From Eleusine coracana subsp. coracana (Eukaryota > Streptophyta > Magnoliopsida > Poales > Poaceae): DNA of 64,000 bases. The stretch lies in contig CM064424.1 in the NCBI GenBank assembly GCA_032690845.1, forward strand, positions 49,675,511 to 49,739,510, read 5' to 3'. This document shows positions 23,517-36,460 of this stretch, one piece after another (positions within the stretch are counted from its first letter, which is position 1; each line of letters starts with the position of its first letter). Under the pieces are notes generated by a model. That model made no database searches. It was not told the origin of the DNA and saw only the letters and a list, made by a program, of their open reading frames with translations. The position numbers and the translations under genes are program-made.

Positions 23517-26500
23517 ATGGTCGAAATTCCCATCATCTAGTACTCACCGGACTTCAAGATCTCCTTTGGATCACTCGACTTCACAGTCACCGACAACGGA
23601 GCCCTAGGTCTGGAAAACCACAAATCCGACTCGGCCGCAGTCGTTTCCATGGCACGATCACCGAGTTCATCTGGCATGATCCCTGCATTGGTCCCACTCG
23701 GATCTGAGGAAGAAGATCCTTCCTTCGGGAACAATTCAAAATCGGATCGGTCTTTTGATGAGGACTTGGTCGGATCCGCTTACCCATATCCCCATACTGT
23801 CAACATGGTGGATATAGCAAATCCCGCGGATGGAGACGAAGATGGTGACCAAGACGGTGAACATGAAGGTAACCCCGTTGATGGCCACCCGATTCAACTA
23901 GCCGAAGGAGGTCAACAGGAGGAGGACCCTCCAGCTGATGACTTATCGGTCGGACACCACCGTCGACCGAGAGGGTCGCGCGGTTCATGCAACGCACGTC
24001 GACTGGATCTCGGTCCAGAACTCGAAGTGGATGGCGTCAAGGTCTATCACACTCCTCAGAATAATATCACAGGGGCCAAAACTTTGCTCGACACTCTAAT
24101 GGTCGACGCAAATTATCAAACCCCTGCAATGCAGAAGGTGGTGGCTATGCTTAAGGCCACTGTGGCTCAAGAGGCCGTAAAATCTCAGTCGGTCATAAGC
24201 TCTAGTCACGTATCTTTGCGAGGTCGGCATAGGCGTGAAGATCTGAGAAATTCTCTCAGCCTCCATGATGAATGAGATACCATCAACTCTCATTATGACG
24301 AACACGCTCGGGATGGCCGACGGGACGACCGACGAGAGGACCGTCAAGATCCTCCTCCAAGGCACAACCGCGATGACCAACGTCGACGTGACGATCAAGA
24401 TCGGCGCGATAATGATGATAACGACCATTGGCGTCGTCGTCATGATGACGTTGGTCCGCGACACGGCCGCCGTGCAACTCCGTCCCCAGACTGGCATAGG
24501 CGATCGATGACGCCGACCAACGATGAGATCGATGGCATCAAAGCTTACATCCCTAGGCTTCGCGTAGCTCGATGGCCAAAAGGATTCAAACCGGTCCCCA
24601 TCAAAAAATACGATGGTCAGACCAATCCCCAAGAATGACTGCAGCTTTACAGCACGGCGATTCGGTCGGTTGGAGGTAATTCCTATGTAATGTCTAATTA
24701 CCTCCCGGTCTGCCTGGATCCAACTGTTCGGATATGGCTCACATCTCTTCAAGAGGAGTCAATCACATCTTGGGGAGACCTCAACAGGAAGCTCATAGAA
24801 AGTTTCCAAGCTACCTGCAATCGACCGGGCAATCACTTCGACCTCACTCAGATCAAGCAGAAGACCGACGAACTTCTTCGTCACTACATCAAGCGATTTT
24901 GCGCTAAGAAGGCTGAGATCCCCAATGTCCCGGACCAACAAATCATTGCCGCCTTCCAAGGAGGGATCCGTAGCGATGATTTGGTTCGTGAGATCGGTCG
25001 GATGAATCATGACCTCAAGCTGACTACTCAAGAGTGCTTCGAGATCTCTGACAAATTCACGTCTGGTGAGTCGGCATTAGATGACATCCGGGGAAAAGGC
25101 AAAGAGAAGCGGTCGGACAAGCCCGAGTCCTCCAAGAAAGACAAGAAGAGGAAGTCTGATAACGTCATTCACACGGTGGACCGACTTCAGAAGAACCCTC
25201 GAACAAGCCAACCGTCCACAGACGAGCTGCTGAGTGGCCCATGCCTTTGGCACCCAAAGGGAAACCATAAAGCAAAGGATTGCTATCGACTGAAGGGTTT
25301 TGCAACAGCTACGCTCAAGGTGGCCAAAGATCCCCCGAGGCGCAATAGCAAAGACAAGACCAATGACGATGGCAACAAGGATGACTCAGGAGAGTTCCAG
25401 GAGCCCCGCAAGGAAGTCAACTTCATCTTCGGTGGCCCGGATGCCTACGTGTCCAAGCGCAAGCAGAAGTTGGAACTTCGGGAGATCAACTCGGTGGAAC
25501 CGGCTGCACCTCAATTCATGAGGTGGTCTGAGATGCCAATCACCTTTGATCGGTCGGATCACCCCAAGCACATCCTGAAGCCGGGTCGATACCCGCTGGT
25601 GCTTGCTGCTACAATGAAGGAGGTGAAGTTCAACAAAGTACTCATTGATGGAGGAAGCAGTTTGGACTTAATCTTCACCAAGACTCTCAAAGAGCTTGGC
25701 CTATCAATCAATGATCTTCAGCCAAGTTCTTCACCTTTCCACCGGATTGTACCTGGCAAGACTTCAGTTCCTATTGGATAGATCAGTCTGCTGGTCACCT
25801 TCGGGACCCGTGAGAATTTCAAGACCGAGCGTATTCTCTTCCAGGTGGCGGATTTTGACTCAGCATATCATGCTATCATCGGTCGATCGGCTATGGCTAA
25901 ATTCATGGCTATCCCACATTATCCATATCTCACCCTCAAGATGCCAGGCCCGAACGGAATAATCTCCCTCCACTCTGATCTTTGGAATTCTTTCGATTAC
26001 GATGTACAGAGTTGCGAGATGGCCAATAAATAGTTGATGCTGTCCGACCAGAAGGAGATCCAGCAGGCAGTCAGCACGGAGGAGCAGACCGGAGAGGCGG
26101 TTCCAACAAAGAAGCCTACCAAAGACAAGATTCAAATCGATGACATCCAAACCAAGGAAATCATGCTCGATCCTAAGGACCCCGATAAGGTAACTTATGC
26201 TGGGGCCAACCTCGACGAGAAATAGGAACTCACGCTTACTCTTTTCCTCCAGGAAAATAGGGACATCTTTGCATGGAAACCATCTGACATGCGGGGAATT
26301 CCTAGGGAATAGATTGAGCACAAGTTAAGGGTACCCTCTGGAGCTACCCCCGTTCGGTAGAGGCTTAGAAGATTTGCGCAAGATCGCAAGGACGCCATAA
26401 AGAAGGAGATAATTAGACTATTAGATGCTAAGTTTATAAAGGAGGTGTATCATCCCGACTGGTTAGCAAATCCAGTCCTTGTACCCAAGAAGAATAAAGA

Positions 26501-29396
26501 ATGGAGGATGTGTGTTGATTATACTGATCTCAACAATGTCTGTCCTAAAGAGCCCTTCGCTCTTCCTCGTATTGATTAGATTGTAGACTCGACAGCCGGG
26601 TGTGAGCTCTTGAGCTTTCTGGATGCCTATTCAGGCTATCACCAGATCCCACTGAAGGTCGAAGATAAAATTAAAACTTCCTTTATAACACCCTTTGGCG
26701 CCTATTGCTATATCACAATGCCTTTCGGTCTGAAGAACGCTAGCGCGACTTACTAATGAGGTATTCAACGCTGCCTTGCTACTCAGATCGATCGGAACGC
26801 AGAAGCGTATGTTGATGACATCGTTGTCAAGACTCAGAACATCGAAGAGCTTATTTCTGACCTGGCAGAAACCTTTGACAATCTGAGGCATTATTCAATA
26901 AAGCTGAATCCTAAGAAGTGTGTTTTGGGGGTTCCTTCAGGAAAGCTACTCGGTTACATCATTTCGAAACGAGGTATAGAGGCCAACCCGGATAAAATCA
27001 AGGCGATCCTTGGTATGGGGCCACCTAATTCTCAAAGGGATGTACAGAAGCTGACCGGATGCATGGCGTCTTTGAGTCGCTTTATTTCTCGACTGGGGGT
27101 TAGAGGGTTACCACTTTTCTGACTGCTTAAAAAGCAGGGAGACTTCATTTGGACTGAAAGAGGCGTAGTCGGCATTGGACGAGTTGAAGGTTCACCTCAG
27201 CAGCATTCCAGTATTGGTGCCTCCAGAGCCAGGAGAAAAACTTCAACTTTACATATCGGCCACAACTCAGGTTGTGAGTACTGTTTTAACGTCGACTAAG
27301 AAGAAGAGGGACATATACAAAAAGTGCAACACCCGGTCTATTTTGTTAGTGAGGTCCTTGGCGCCTCTAAGGTAAAATACCAACAGATCTTGAAGTTGTT
27401 GGATGCTTTTTTGGCCACCTCCAGGAAGTTGAAGCATTATTTTCAAGCTCATCCAATCGAAGTCCAGACCTCCTTCACACTCGGCACAGTGCTGCACAAT
27501 CGAGAAGTCGAAGGGAAAATCGCCAAGTGGGCAGTCGAACTTGGTCAATATACCATCATGTTCACGCCTCGGTCGGCTATAAAGGGACAAGCGCTAGCTG
27601 ATTTCGTTGCTGAGTGGACAGAGATTCAAAACCCACCTACCGCACAAGACATCGAGTATTGGAAAATGTACTTTGATGGGTCTCTTCAATTACAAGGAGC
27701 GGGTGCGGGGGTCGTGTTTATCTCACCCACTGGAGAGAGGCTTCGATATGTCCTTCAGGTGATGTTTCACGTGTCTAACAACGCTACGGAGTATGAAGCC
27801 CTTCTACACGGTCTGTGCATTGCTGCGTCACTCGGCATCAAGCGTCTTGATGTCTTTGGTGACTCAGCTCTGGTCATTAATCAAGTCACCAAGGATTGGA
27901 ACTGTGTGGATGATAATATGAGTGCTTAATGTCAAGAAGTAAAGAAGCTCAAAGACAAGTTTGATGGATTGAAGTTCATGAATGTTCTTTGAGATAATAA
28001 CCAAGCAGCTGACGAATTGGCCAAGATGGGATCATCCCAGTCTGTGGTCCCACTAGGTGTTTTCTTACACACTCTGGATTCCCCCACAATTTCTCCTCGG
28101 TCGGATGTATTAATGAGTATTGTTACTAATCTCGTTGGTGATGACAATATGGAGACCGATTGGCGCGACCCGCTCATCCAATATTTGGACAAGGGAACGC
28201 TACCTTCGGATCCTACTGAGCAACGGCGGTTGGAGACCCGATGCCGAGGATATTTGTTGGTGGGAGACCAACTCTATAAAAGAGGAGGTTCAAACATCTT
28301 GATGAGATGCATCTCAATACCAGAAGGCCAGAAGTTGGTAGAAGAAATTCATTCCAGGATATGTGGCAATCATGCAGCTTCCAAGACTTTGGTCGGCAAA
28401 GCTTTCCGGCAAGGGTTTTATTGGCCCACGGCGGTTGAAGATGCACACCGGGTCGTTCGGACATGTGAAGGTTGTCAATTCTTTGCTCAACAAACACATG
28501 TGCCTTCACAGCAACTTTAGATGATACCTTTGACTTGGCCCTTTGCTGTCTAGGGGCTCGATATTGTCGGTCCTTTCAAGAAGGCGCCAGGCAGGTTCAC
28601 TTATCTATTTGTTGCTATTGATAAATTCACCAAGTGGATTGAAGCAAAGCCGGTCGGCAAGATTACATCGAAGAAGGCAATCGAGTTTGTCAAGGATGTC
28701 TTCACTCGGTTCGGGGTTCCTCATGATATCATCACCGATAATGGTACTCAATTCACTTCAGTGGAGTTCTGTGACTTTGCCGATGAGATGGGAATAAAAA
28801 TCCACTTTGCATTAGTGGCTCATCCTCAAAGCAATGGGCAGGTCGAACGGGCCAATGGTATGATTCTTCATGGATTGAAACCGCAGATATTCGACAGGCT
28901 TAAGCTTTATGCCAGTCGGTGGGTCAAAGAATTGCCTTCAGTTCTTTGGGGGCTTCGCACAAACACCAGTCGGGCAACTGGTCAGTCACCTTTCTCATTG
29001 GTCTATGGCTCAGAGGCTATGTTGCCGACCAAAGTCAGCCTTGTTTCGGCACAGGTTCAGGCGTATGATGGACAACTTTCTGAGGAGAATCAAGAGATTA
29101 ATTTAATTGCAGCAGAGGAGTTGCGTGATCATGCTCTGTTTCGATCGGCACTTTACCAACAAGGCTTGCGTCGATATTATGATAAAAACATACATAATCG
29201 CCACTTCCAAGTTGGAGATTTAGTGCTTCATCGAGTGCAGTCAATGAAGAACCAGTATAAGCTTTCTCCAAAGTGGGAAGGACCATATGTTATGAAGGAA
29301 GTCACTAGCCCGGGGGCTTACCGACTGATATATGAAGACGACAATGATATACCAAATTCTTGGAACATAAATCAGCTAGGTCATTTCTATACTTAA
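23517..29396 (+). pseudogene. Tat-lineage gag-pol polyprotein, decayed
   Basis: One frame runs from ATG 23517 to TAA 29394, left only between about 27165 and 27310 by two compensating frameshifts. Gag core is at about 24690-25080 with a Cys/His box CLWHPKGNHKAKDC (about 25240-25283). The protease motif LIDGGSSLDL lies at about 25640. RT spans about 26380-26900 with YVDD intact (26808-26819). A first RNase H-like stretch follows (about 27320-27600), then a second, archaeal-type RNase H (about 27655-27905; MYFDGS, ATEYEALLHG, FGDSAL). Integrase has an HHCC end, D and D at LDIVG and ITDNGT, and E in QVERANG. About eighteen in-frame stops occur, for example 24273, 25779, 26223, 26577, 26754, 26757, 27990, 28518 and 28551. 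Most are one C-to-T or G-to-A change from a sense codon. Confidence 0.93.
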
Positions 29397-30057
29397 TTAT
29401 TCCTTTATATACTTATACATTATTCATGAATGAAACTTCGGTCTTTTTGATGAAAGATTTTTTGATGATTTTTATTCTATATTGTCTCGATTCCTTAATT
29501 TATTTTATTAAACAATCGAGCCAGGGGGCTAGCAATAATATCCCACCTCGGTCTAACCTTATTTTGGTTTTGGACTACTTTTTGACTGATTTCTTCTCTT
29601 TGAATATGGTCTTCATTTTCTTGGTCTAATGTCTATACATTATGGTTATATACTTTACATTGCACATCAGACTACCACTACACCCACTGCACATCAGACT
29701 ACCACTACACAAAACTTAGAGCCAAAGTGCGAGAGGTCATGTGTCGATTGGTCGACTCTGCTTGTTATGCGGTTACGAGTCACAACCTAAAATGTTAAGG
29801 TAGGCCGATACAATTTGAGTTTCTCAATGACAGAAACATACTTATGACATTTTTACCAATCTTTTAAAGATTATAAGCATGAAACTAGTTTACATACAGG
29901 TAATATTGTTTCATTACATAGATATTGCTAATGATCTCTAATATTACAGGATTTACAGCTCCTTTGAAGGAGAGGAAGATTCTGCTCGAAGCTCAACCTT
30001 AGGAGTTGCTAGAGGAGTAGGCACGGTCGGATTGATCTCTATATTGTCGACCAAAGC
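29397..30057. other. Spacer between integrase and the antisense gene
   Basis: Non-coding. A 22-bp unit, GCACATCAGACTACCACTAC plus AC, is tandemly repeated with a short spacer at about 29660-29710. Confidence 0.6.
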
Positions 30058-33000
30058 TCATGAAGTCTCCAGCATGGAATCCAAGAGCAACTGGCATTGG
30101 TTGTCAGTCAAGTCTGGGTTGAAGCCCTCCTTGATCTTGTCCAATGGTAGAGCGGGAGACCAAGATTGACAAATAGCTAGAACCTGACTCCTGGCTTCGA
30201 TCGCCACTCGTCGACTGTTATGAGCTATATCTTTCGACGCATGCTCCAGCAAGTACTCCAAGGAATGGCCAGACTGCTCCACTCGGCCAGCATGAATATA
30301 GTCCATTGCCTTTCGAGCGGCGTAAGATAGAGCTACGAGTGATGATTTCTGGTCAGTATGATTAAAAGAGGAATCAAGCAGATGTGAGAAATAACAAAGG
30401 GCTTACTGGCAAGTTTACATTTGAAGGATTTGGAGGTGCTCTTAGCTTTCTCTATCTTGGCGTCAGCCTCCTTCAACTCCTTCTGTAGCCGAGTGATCTC
30501 GGCCTTCTAGTCCTCGACCGACTTGGAGAGGTTTTCCTTCTCAGTATTCAAGGCATTGACAAACCATTGCTGCTTGGAAGTCAACTTCTCTAGGTCGGCA
30601 ACCTTGTGGTCACGAGCTAAAAGACAAACTTTTGAATCTTTAGCACTAGAGTGATTGGTTGGTTATTTAAACAATATGGTGAGTGATCTTACCAGCTAAA
30701 TCTTCACGGCCTTGGTTTAAGGCCTTGGTCATTTCTCTTTGGTTGGTCTGTAGCTTTTCAATCTCCTTCTGTGCTTTGGCGAGCTGCTGACCGGTGACTA
30801 GCAAAACACCAGCAAAGTGTTAGTCTTACTTAAAGATTTGAAGACCAAAGAGTTTAGGACATGATGTAGATATGGCCCAATCTTCCGAGAGGTTAGGGGA
30901 TAAACTCGAATTTGAGAAACTCGGCGTCGACGACCCGGCTTGAATCAGACATGATCCAACCCTGCAACCGTTACACCAAGCACAACTTGATTGTTCCTGC
31001 AAGCGAAATCAAGAATACAAGTAAGAGAGGATAAACACGCAATCTGAAATTGCAAATATGGGTGAAGCGAATCACAAGAAAAGGTTCAAGCTCTGAACAC
31101 AAAAGGACTAATTGCCACAGTGGTGTAGAACAAGAACATGGGTCCTAGATTACTGTAAAAGGACTTGTCGCAACAGTTACAATAATTCGATCAAGTTTCT
31201 CTCTGGAAAACTGAACTAAACAAAACCCAAAACTAAAAGACGGCAGCTACTGAGTTTATGTAGGAAACAAAGACGTCCTAGGGTTGGGGGCGACCAGGGG
31301 GGGCGCCCACAACATGGGCCTAAGGCCCGACACGATACATGGCCAAGTTGGCCCAAAATAGGTGGCACAACACTTTGTCATGGTCACATATTATGACTCA
31401 TGACCCTTCTGGAGCTAGGACCAGAACCAAAATGACGGCGGCGGCGTCCTCTTTCCAACGCATCAAAGAACGCCTCGTTTGGACGTCGGATGTGGGAGAT
31501 ATCATCAAAACCGTGAAGGGGTATCGGCTGAATCCGAGACGAACGCGGCGACCGAGTTGGTGACGACTTGTAACTTGGGAAAGGCCATGATATGCGCGTA
31601 TCCAGCATGGTGATGTCCTCATCAGGACATACCAAAAGTCTCGGCTTCAAGGTATTCCACCCTAGCCTGTTTCGTCTCTACGAGAGCATATATTTTCTGT
31701 ATATAAAAAGGTGTTAAGCTTAAAGGCAAGATTAAGACAAAGCAAAAGCAGAGTATTGAAGTACCTTGCTAGCTTCTCGATGTTGATGCATCATTTACAT
31801 GTCCTCCACCTTGGGCTGATCGAGTAAATCTGCAGATAATGTCGCCTTACCTTTATCAAGATGTGAAGGGATGATGGCAGGAGCAGGTTGGGGTACATGC
31901 GCCGGAATAGGGGCAGGAATTGCCTTGTCAGCTGGCTTATCCACCTCGTTCGGCGTATTTGATAACTTGCCGACCAACTTGGGCAGATCAGTCGAGCGAG
32001 GAGGAGGTCCAGACCGAGTGTCTCCGGACTCTTGGGCACTCTGAGAATCAGTCGTCCGACTACTGTCAAAACAAATATGGAAGAGATTAAGATGTGTTAT
32101 GGATGACAATAAGAGGCAGGGAGCATAAGGTTAAAGAATTAACCTAGGAGCTTTCTTGAGCTTGATTCGGTACAACCTCTTCTTCGAAGGAGTCAACTGA
32201 GAATCAGTCTCCTTCCTCTTCTAGGTAGATTTTTCTGCCTTGTCGGTCTGATCGACCCTCCCAGCATCACTCTGAGTTTGGCTCGGGGGCTCCGAGTGGC
32301 TTGAAGGTCGGTCGGAGGGAGTGGGGGTGAGATGACCAGCGTCAGCAGACGACAACTCTTCATCATCATCCTGATCTCCTATATATTGCTGTCGGCGCCC
32401 AATGGTCTGCTTTACTCATCGACTAGGGGGAGGCAGGGTGGTGACCGGGTCAGGATGAGCGCTTGTAGAAGAGGTCGAGCCTCCAGTGCCGGTCTGCTGC
32501 GTTTTCTCAACATAGTCTAGTCCCTTGGAATCGGTTGGAGGAGCGGAGGATGAGAAATATAAGTATCCAAAACCTACACAAGAATCAAAATATCAAGTAG
32601 GGCATCAAGACAAGAACATAAAGGATTGCTCAAAGCAGACTAAGGCTTACTCGGGCCCGTATAGTGCCCTTGTTATACGCCTTCTTGATCAGCGAGTCAT
32701 CCTGAAGGATATCTCCTTCAAACATTTTTGATAGGCATTTCTTACGGAGCTCACCATTTGACGGGTCAGGCACCTCCCTGGTTTCATCATTATTGACGTA
32801 GTTCCACGCCGGGTGACTCTGTAGCTTCAGGGGCTGCACTCTGCATACTATGAAGCTCTTGGTGACGGTAATTCCGTCAATACCTTTAGCCTTCAAGTCA
32901 GCTATCTTTTTCAGCAGAGTGACCACCTGAGGATCGGTCGGATCGGGCTTCTCTGTCCATTGCGCTAGAGGAATCGCCTTGGCACCGGTGAGATCGGTAA

Positions 33001-33580
33001 GAACAGGGGGAGGGTTGTCACAGTAAAACCACTCATCCTTCCAGTTCTTGTTCTCGGTCTTCAATGGCACATTGATGTACGCCTCCTTCTTACGCAACTG
33101 GAAGCCAATGCCACCTATAGCTACTTGATTGTCCTTGGTCGACAGCGGACGGAGGACAAACAGATGGCGGAATAAATTGAAATGGGGAAGGATTCCTAGA
33201 AATGCTTCGCACATGTGCACAAAGATGGTGATGTGAAGAATGGAATTGGGATTGAGGTCGACAAGCTCAATCCCATAAAAGAAAAGGAGCCCGCGCAAGA
33301 AGCTACAGCAGGGGACTCCAAAGCCGTGCTCGAAGAACGAGCGGAATACAACTATCTGTTTATGAATAGGGATGGGGCAAGATTCATGGGGTACCTTCCA
33401 CTTGATCCTCACTTGCTCTGGAAGGATGCCATCGACCACCATCTGATTCATATCGGCCTGGGAGAGGTTGCTCTTCGAGAACTCCCAAAGCTACTCCGGG
33501 ATGTCGATCTCCGACGAGGAGGACGCGGCGGCGGCAGTGGGAGTGGCTGGAATCGAGGTGGAAACCTTCTTGCGACCCAT
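30058..33580 (-). pseudogene. Spliced antisense gene of the Tat-lineage element (PF04195-like)
   Basis: A gene on the strand opposite to gag-pol. Exon 1 runs 33580-32651, from MGRKKVS, through a conserved core (FYGIELVDLNPNSI, FLGILPHFNLFRHLF, then NWKDEWFYCDNP) to a GTAAGC donor. Exon 2 is 32573-32144 and exon 3 about 32066-31766. A short exon (about 31695-31637), coiled-coil exons (about 30798-30690 and 30620-30410; Lys/Glu/Gln-rich) and a last exon ending at 30058 follow. The core matches the family annotated as putative gypsy type transposon (PF04195), known from antisense ORFs of plant Tat elements; its function is unknown. Breaks: TAG at codon 29 of exon 1 and further stops in exons 2, 3 and the coiled coil. 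Exon borders after exon 2 are approximate. Confidence 0.8.
30862..31624 (-). mobile_element. Small LTR-like element, copy 1 (solo LTR or TRIM), 763 bp
   Basis: The ends are TGATGTAGA and CCTCATCA, flanked by the perfect 5-bp duplication GGACA (30857-30861, 31625-31629). It sits in an intron of the antisense gene. The termini and the inner word CTTCCGA match the element at 61007-61899, so both belong to one family. No complete ORF is present; the minus strand has short GC-rich ORFs starting just inside the end. Confidence 0.85.
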
Positions 33581-34570
33581 GGGGATGATTGTTTTGGGCG
33601 TGGCGGATCAAATGCGGAACCCTAATAGAGGCTTGGGGGCTTAGCGCGGCGAGATCTACGGCGGCCGGAAGTGAAGGTGCTAACCCTAGCTGGAAAGCTG
33701 AGGAGTCGCTGAGAACAGAGGAGGCGCGAGAAAGACGAAGGGTTCGTGCACAAATGCGGCGTGGACTGAGAGTCAACTCGATGCCGCTGTTTATACTCCC
33801 GCTTTTTGACCTAAGGGTCCCATGGGCCGGGGTGGGCCGTACAGTGATGACAATTTTTTTCTTAAGCAAAGATTAATTAAGGGCCTTAAAATATGATTAG
33901 GGTCTAAGGACCTTGAGAAATATAGCTTGGGGGCTTCTTTGATGAGAAGCATTTGAAAAATATTTAACCATATCTATATGATTTGATGATCATGTAGCAA
34001 AGGACTTGATGGTCATATGGATATAAGTTCGAAGGTTATGGTATTGATTGAAGTCAATAACCAAATTATCAAAATTGGACTTATGGATAATTAGAGTGAC
34101 TAATTATTAGGGAAAGGCTGTATTATGATTGATGTCATTTATCTTAGTATCATTATATGATTGATGTCATATTGGTCCACATGAATTGAATATGATTGAA
34201 ATCATAAAATTCAGACCGACCAGTCACTCGAACATGGTGAATGTCACTCGGCCTATTTAATAATCGGTTGGCAAGGCTGAAGCTTTGCAAGTTAAGTTAC
34301 TGGTTTGATGACCAGAGGTCTGTTAGACTCAAGCTTGATGGTTTGAGTAAAATATATACAAAATAATAAGAGCTAATATAATTAGACTCTTGCATTATTT
34401 GTTAAGTCTCCAAATTATACAAGAGTCGGGGGCTACACCTGATCAGGTGCACCTAACCGGTGCACCAGATCTACCAGGAACTTTGATAAAGAGGTCTTCC
34501 TAATTTATGATCTACATTGAAGATCATTTTGAGAGTTGAAGCTCAAAATCAGGAAGCACTCGGGGGCTGC
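33581..34570. other. Antisense-gene promoter side and 3' untranslated region of the Tat element
   Basis: Upstream of the antisense ATG the sequence is GC-rich to about 33780, then AT-rich. It must hold the antisense promoter if that gene is transcribed from within the element. A purine-rich stretch ending CTCGGGGGCTGC at 34570 is the likely polypurine tract. No other gene is seen. Confidence 0.5.
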
Positions 34571-34969
34571 TGTGGGATACTTGCCTTACGGGTATCCTCA
34601 TACAAGACTAAGTCGGTAGCCGACCGGGTACTTCATCAACAAGGAAGCCGATCGACTCAGCTTGGAGCACAAGGCATGTAGAGATAGACTTTCTATGTAA
34701 ACCCTAATGGGTTACGACTAGGACTCTTCATGTACCCCCCTGCCGACCGGATATATAAGGCAGCAGGGTATCCCCTCATCGAGGGACAAGTTGACAAGTA
34801 GAAATAGGTTTTCCCTCAACATCAATACAACACACAGAATACAGGACGTAGGGTTTTTACTCTCATCGAGAGGGCCTGAACCTGTATAAGTCGATGTCTT
34901 GTGTTACCATCGTAGTTCTTAGTCTCGATGTAGCCCTATACATTTTACTGCCGATCTCAAGCTTCGACA
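34571..34969 (+). repeat. 3' LTR of the Tat-lineage element
   Basis: 399 bp, collinear with 23066-23464 without gaps. It ends CTTCGACA directly before the second ACCAA. Confidence 0.95.
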
Positions 34970-35749
34970 ACCAATGAGCACATTCACCCTTTCACCTTCA
35001 TCATCATGATTCTTGTGAGCAAGAATTCTTCCAATGACTTCATGGATTAAGAAGCTTTTCTTCAATGATGGCGCATAGAGTTGAGTTCCAAACTCCGAAG
35101 TGACATGAGTAGATTGTAGTTTACTTCCTCATCCGTGACATTGTCTCCATAAGATCTTTCATCCATTATTTCTATGAGCCTATCATATGTTTGTTGAGGC
35201 TCTTCCCCCTTTCTCATGACAAAGAAGTTGAACTGATTTTTGAGCACTTGTAGTCTTGATTTCTTGATCACATCTACACCTTCATGATCACTTATAATTT
35301 TCTCCAATATCTTCGGGCAATCTCTAGTCTGGTGACTCTTGAATACTCTTTGGGGTTCAAGAATGAGAGAATTGTTGATGCATCTTGAGCATTGCAATGT
35401 ATGTTGAGTTGATCCATGGTTGTGGGATTATCCTTTTCTCCATAGTGTATCAACTCTCAACAATATCCTAAATTGGTGGACTAATTGACATAAAATACAT
35501 CTTCATCCTATGCGTATACCAACTGAAATCTTTGCCCTCATAGTATGGCAAGCTTCCACTGCCACTTCCATGAATATTTGACATATCACTATAGTTGAAT
35601 GGTATAGCATTATGCTATCCACCACTTCCGGAAGCATGTCTTGCACCTGAGGTACCGACGTTATCATCAAACTTTGGACTATCGTCCGTTGTCATCTTTC
35701 CTTCTCAAGTTGTTAGGCTCCCGATGAGAAGGTCTGCTCTAATACCAAT
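34970..35749 (-). pseudogene. Copia gag N-terminal part and primer-site leader of the split relic
   Basis: On the minus strand, 35397-35062 encodes a UBN2-like gag segment (KILEKIISDHEG, KKSRLQVLKNQF, DRLIEIMDE). It joins the gag at 23060 once the Tat element and one ACCAA are removed. Next to the LTR the minus strand reads TTGGTATTAGAGCAG, an initiator-Met tRNA primer-site match. The leader between primer site and gag holds no other ORF. Confidence 0.85.
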
Positions 35750-36460
35750 TGAAAGTTGCCTACAGGAGGGGGGGGGGGGGTGAATAGGCAATCTAAAAAT
35801 ATCCTGAAAACACACTTAATTCAGAGTCAAAAGGAATGATGGAACTTCTGTTGTTTGCTCATGGAACTTCCATGATCATGAAAGTTCTGTGGGTTGACGG
35901 TAGTTCCTTCATTTGGGAAATTAAACCTAAATGAAATGCGGAATTAAAGCAAGGATGAGAGAATCTACTTGAATAGAAGTGTTGTTGATATGACATGGTG
36001 TTCAAATCCTATAAGAGATGTCAAGCAATGCAATACACAAGTAGATTGAGCATCATATATATAAATGAAAGAAACAAGCTCAAGAACAACAACAAGAACA
36101 AGAATAACAAGAGAGACATGGTGAATTTTATCGAGGTTCAACAGCCACACTAAGTAGCTCCTACTTCCTCGTTGAGGAACCACAGAAAATAGTCGGGTCT
36201 CTCTCAACCCTTGTCCCCACCAAATGACCACAAATATCAAGCTTGGATTCTTCCTTCACTTGATTCTTTTCCTTCAGGAGGTGAATCATGCCTTCACAAA
36301 TGTCCCGGTCTCACCACAAACTTTGGGAGCTCTACGGCGACGCCTAGCTGTCTTGGAGAATATATCTCCAAGAGTAATAAGTAATCAAAGTCTTGTTTGT
36401 GAGGCACAAAGTACGCGCAAGCTTTGGGATGGACTTATGCAAGCTTTTGTTGGTGGGCTA
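35750..36460 (-). repeat. 5' LTR of the split copia relic, truncated
   Basis: Its plus-strand left end, TGAAAGTTGCC, abuts the primer site, so this is the 3' end of the 5' LTR on the minus strand. A 13-base G run followed by TGAATAGG lies just inside. The other end is cut off by the LTR starting at 36461. SIRE-lineage membership is likely but not proven. Confidence 0.75.

Larger units (their letters stand above)
23066..34969 (+). mobile_element. Complete Tat-lineage Ty3/gypsy retrotransposon, 11.9 kb
   Basis: Two 399-bp LTRs bound the element (TGTGGGATAC...CTTCGACA) and it is flanked by the perfect 5-bp target duplication ACCAA (23061-23065, 34970-34974). It contains a single-frame gag-pol on the plus strand and, between pol and the 3' LTR, a long antisense gene. 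Two RNase H domains and the antisense gene point to the Tat lineage (RIRE2/Retand-like). The LTRs differ at about 20 positions without indels by hand count, about 95% identity. It interrupts a minus-strand copia gag and is itself interrupted at 30862-31624. Confidence 0.95.
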
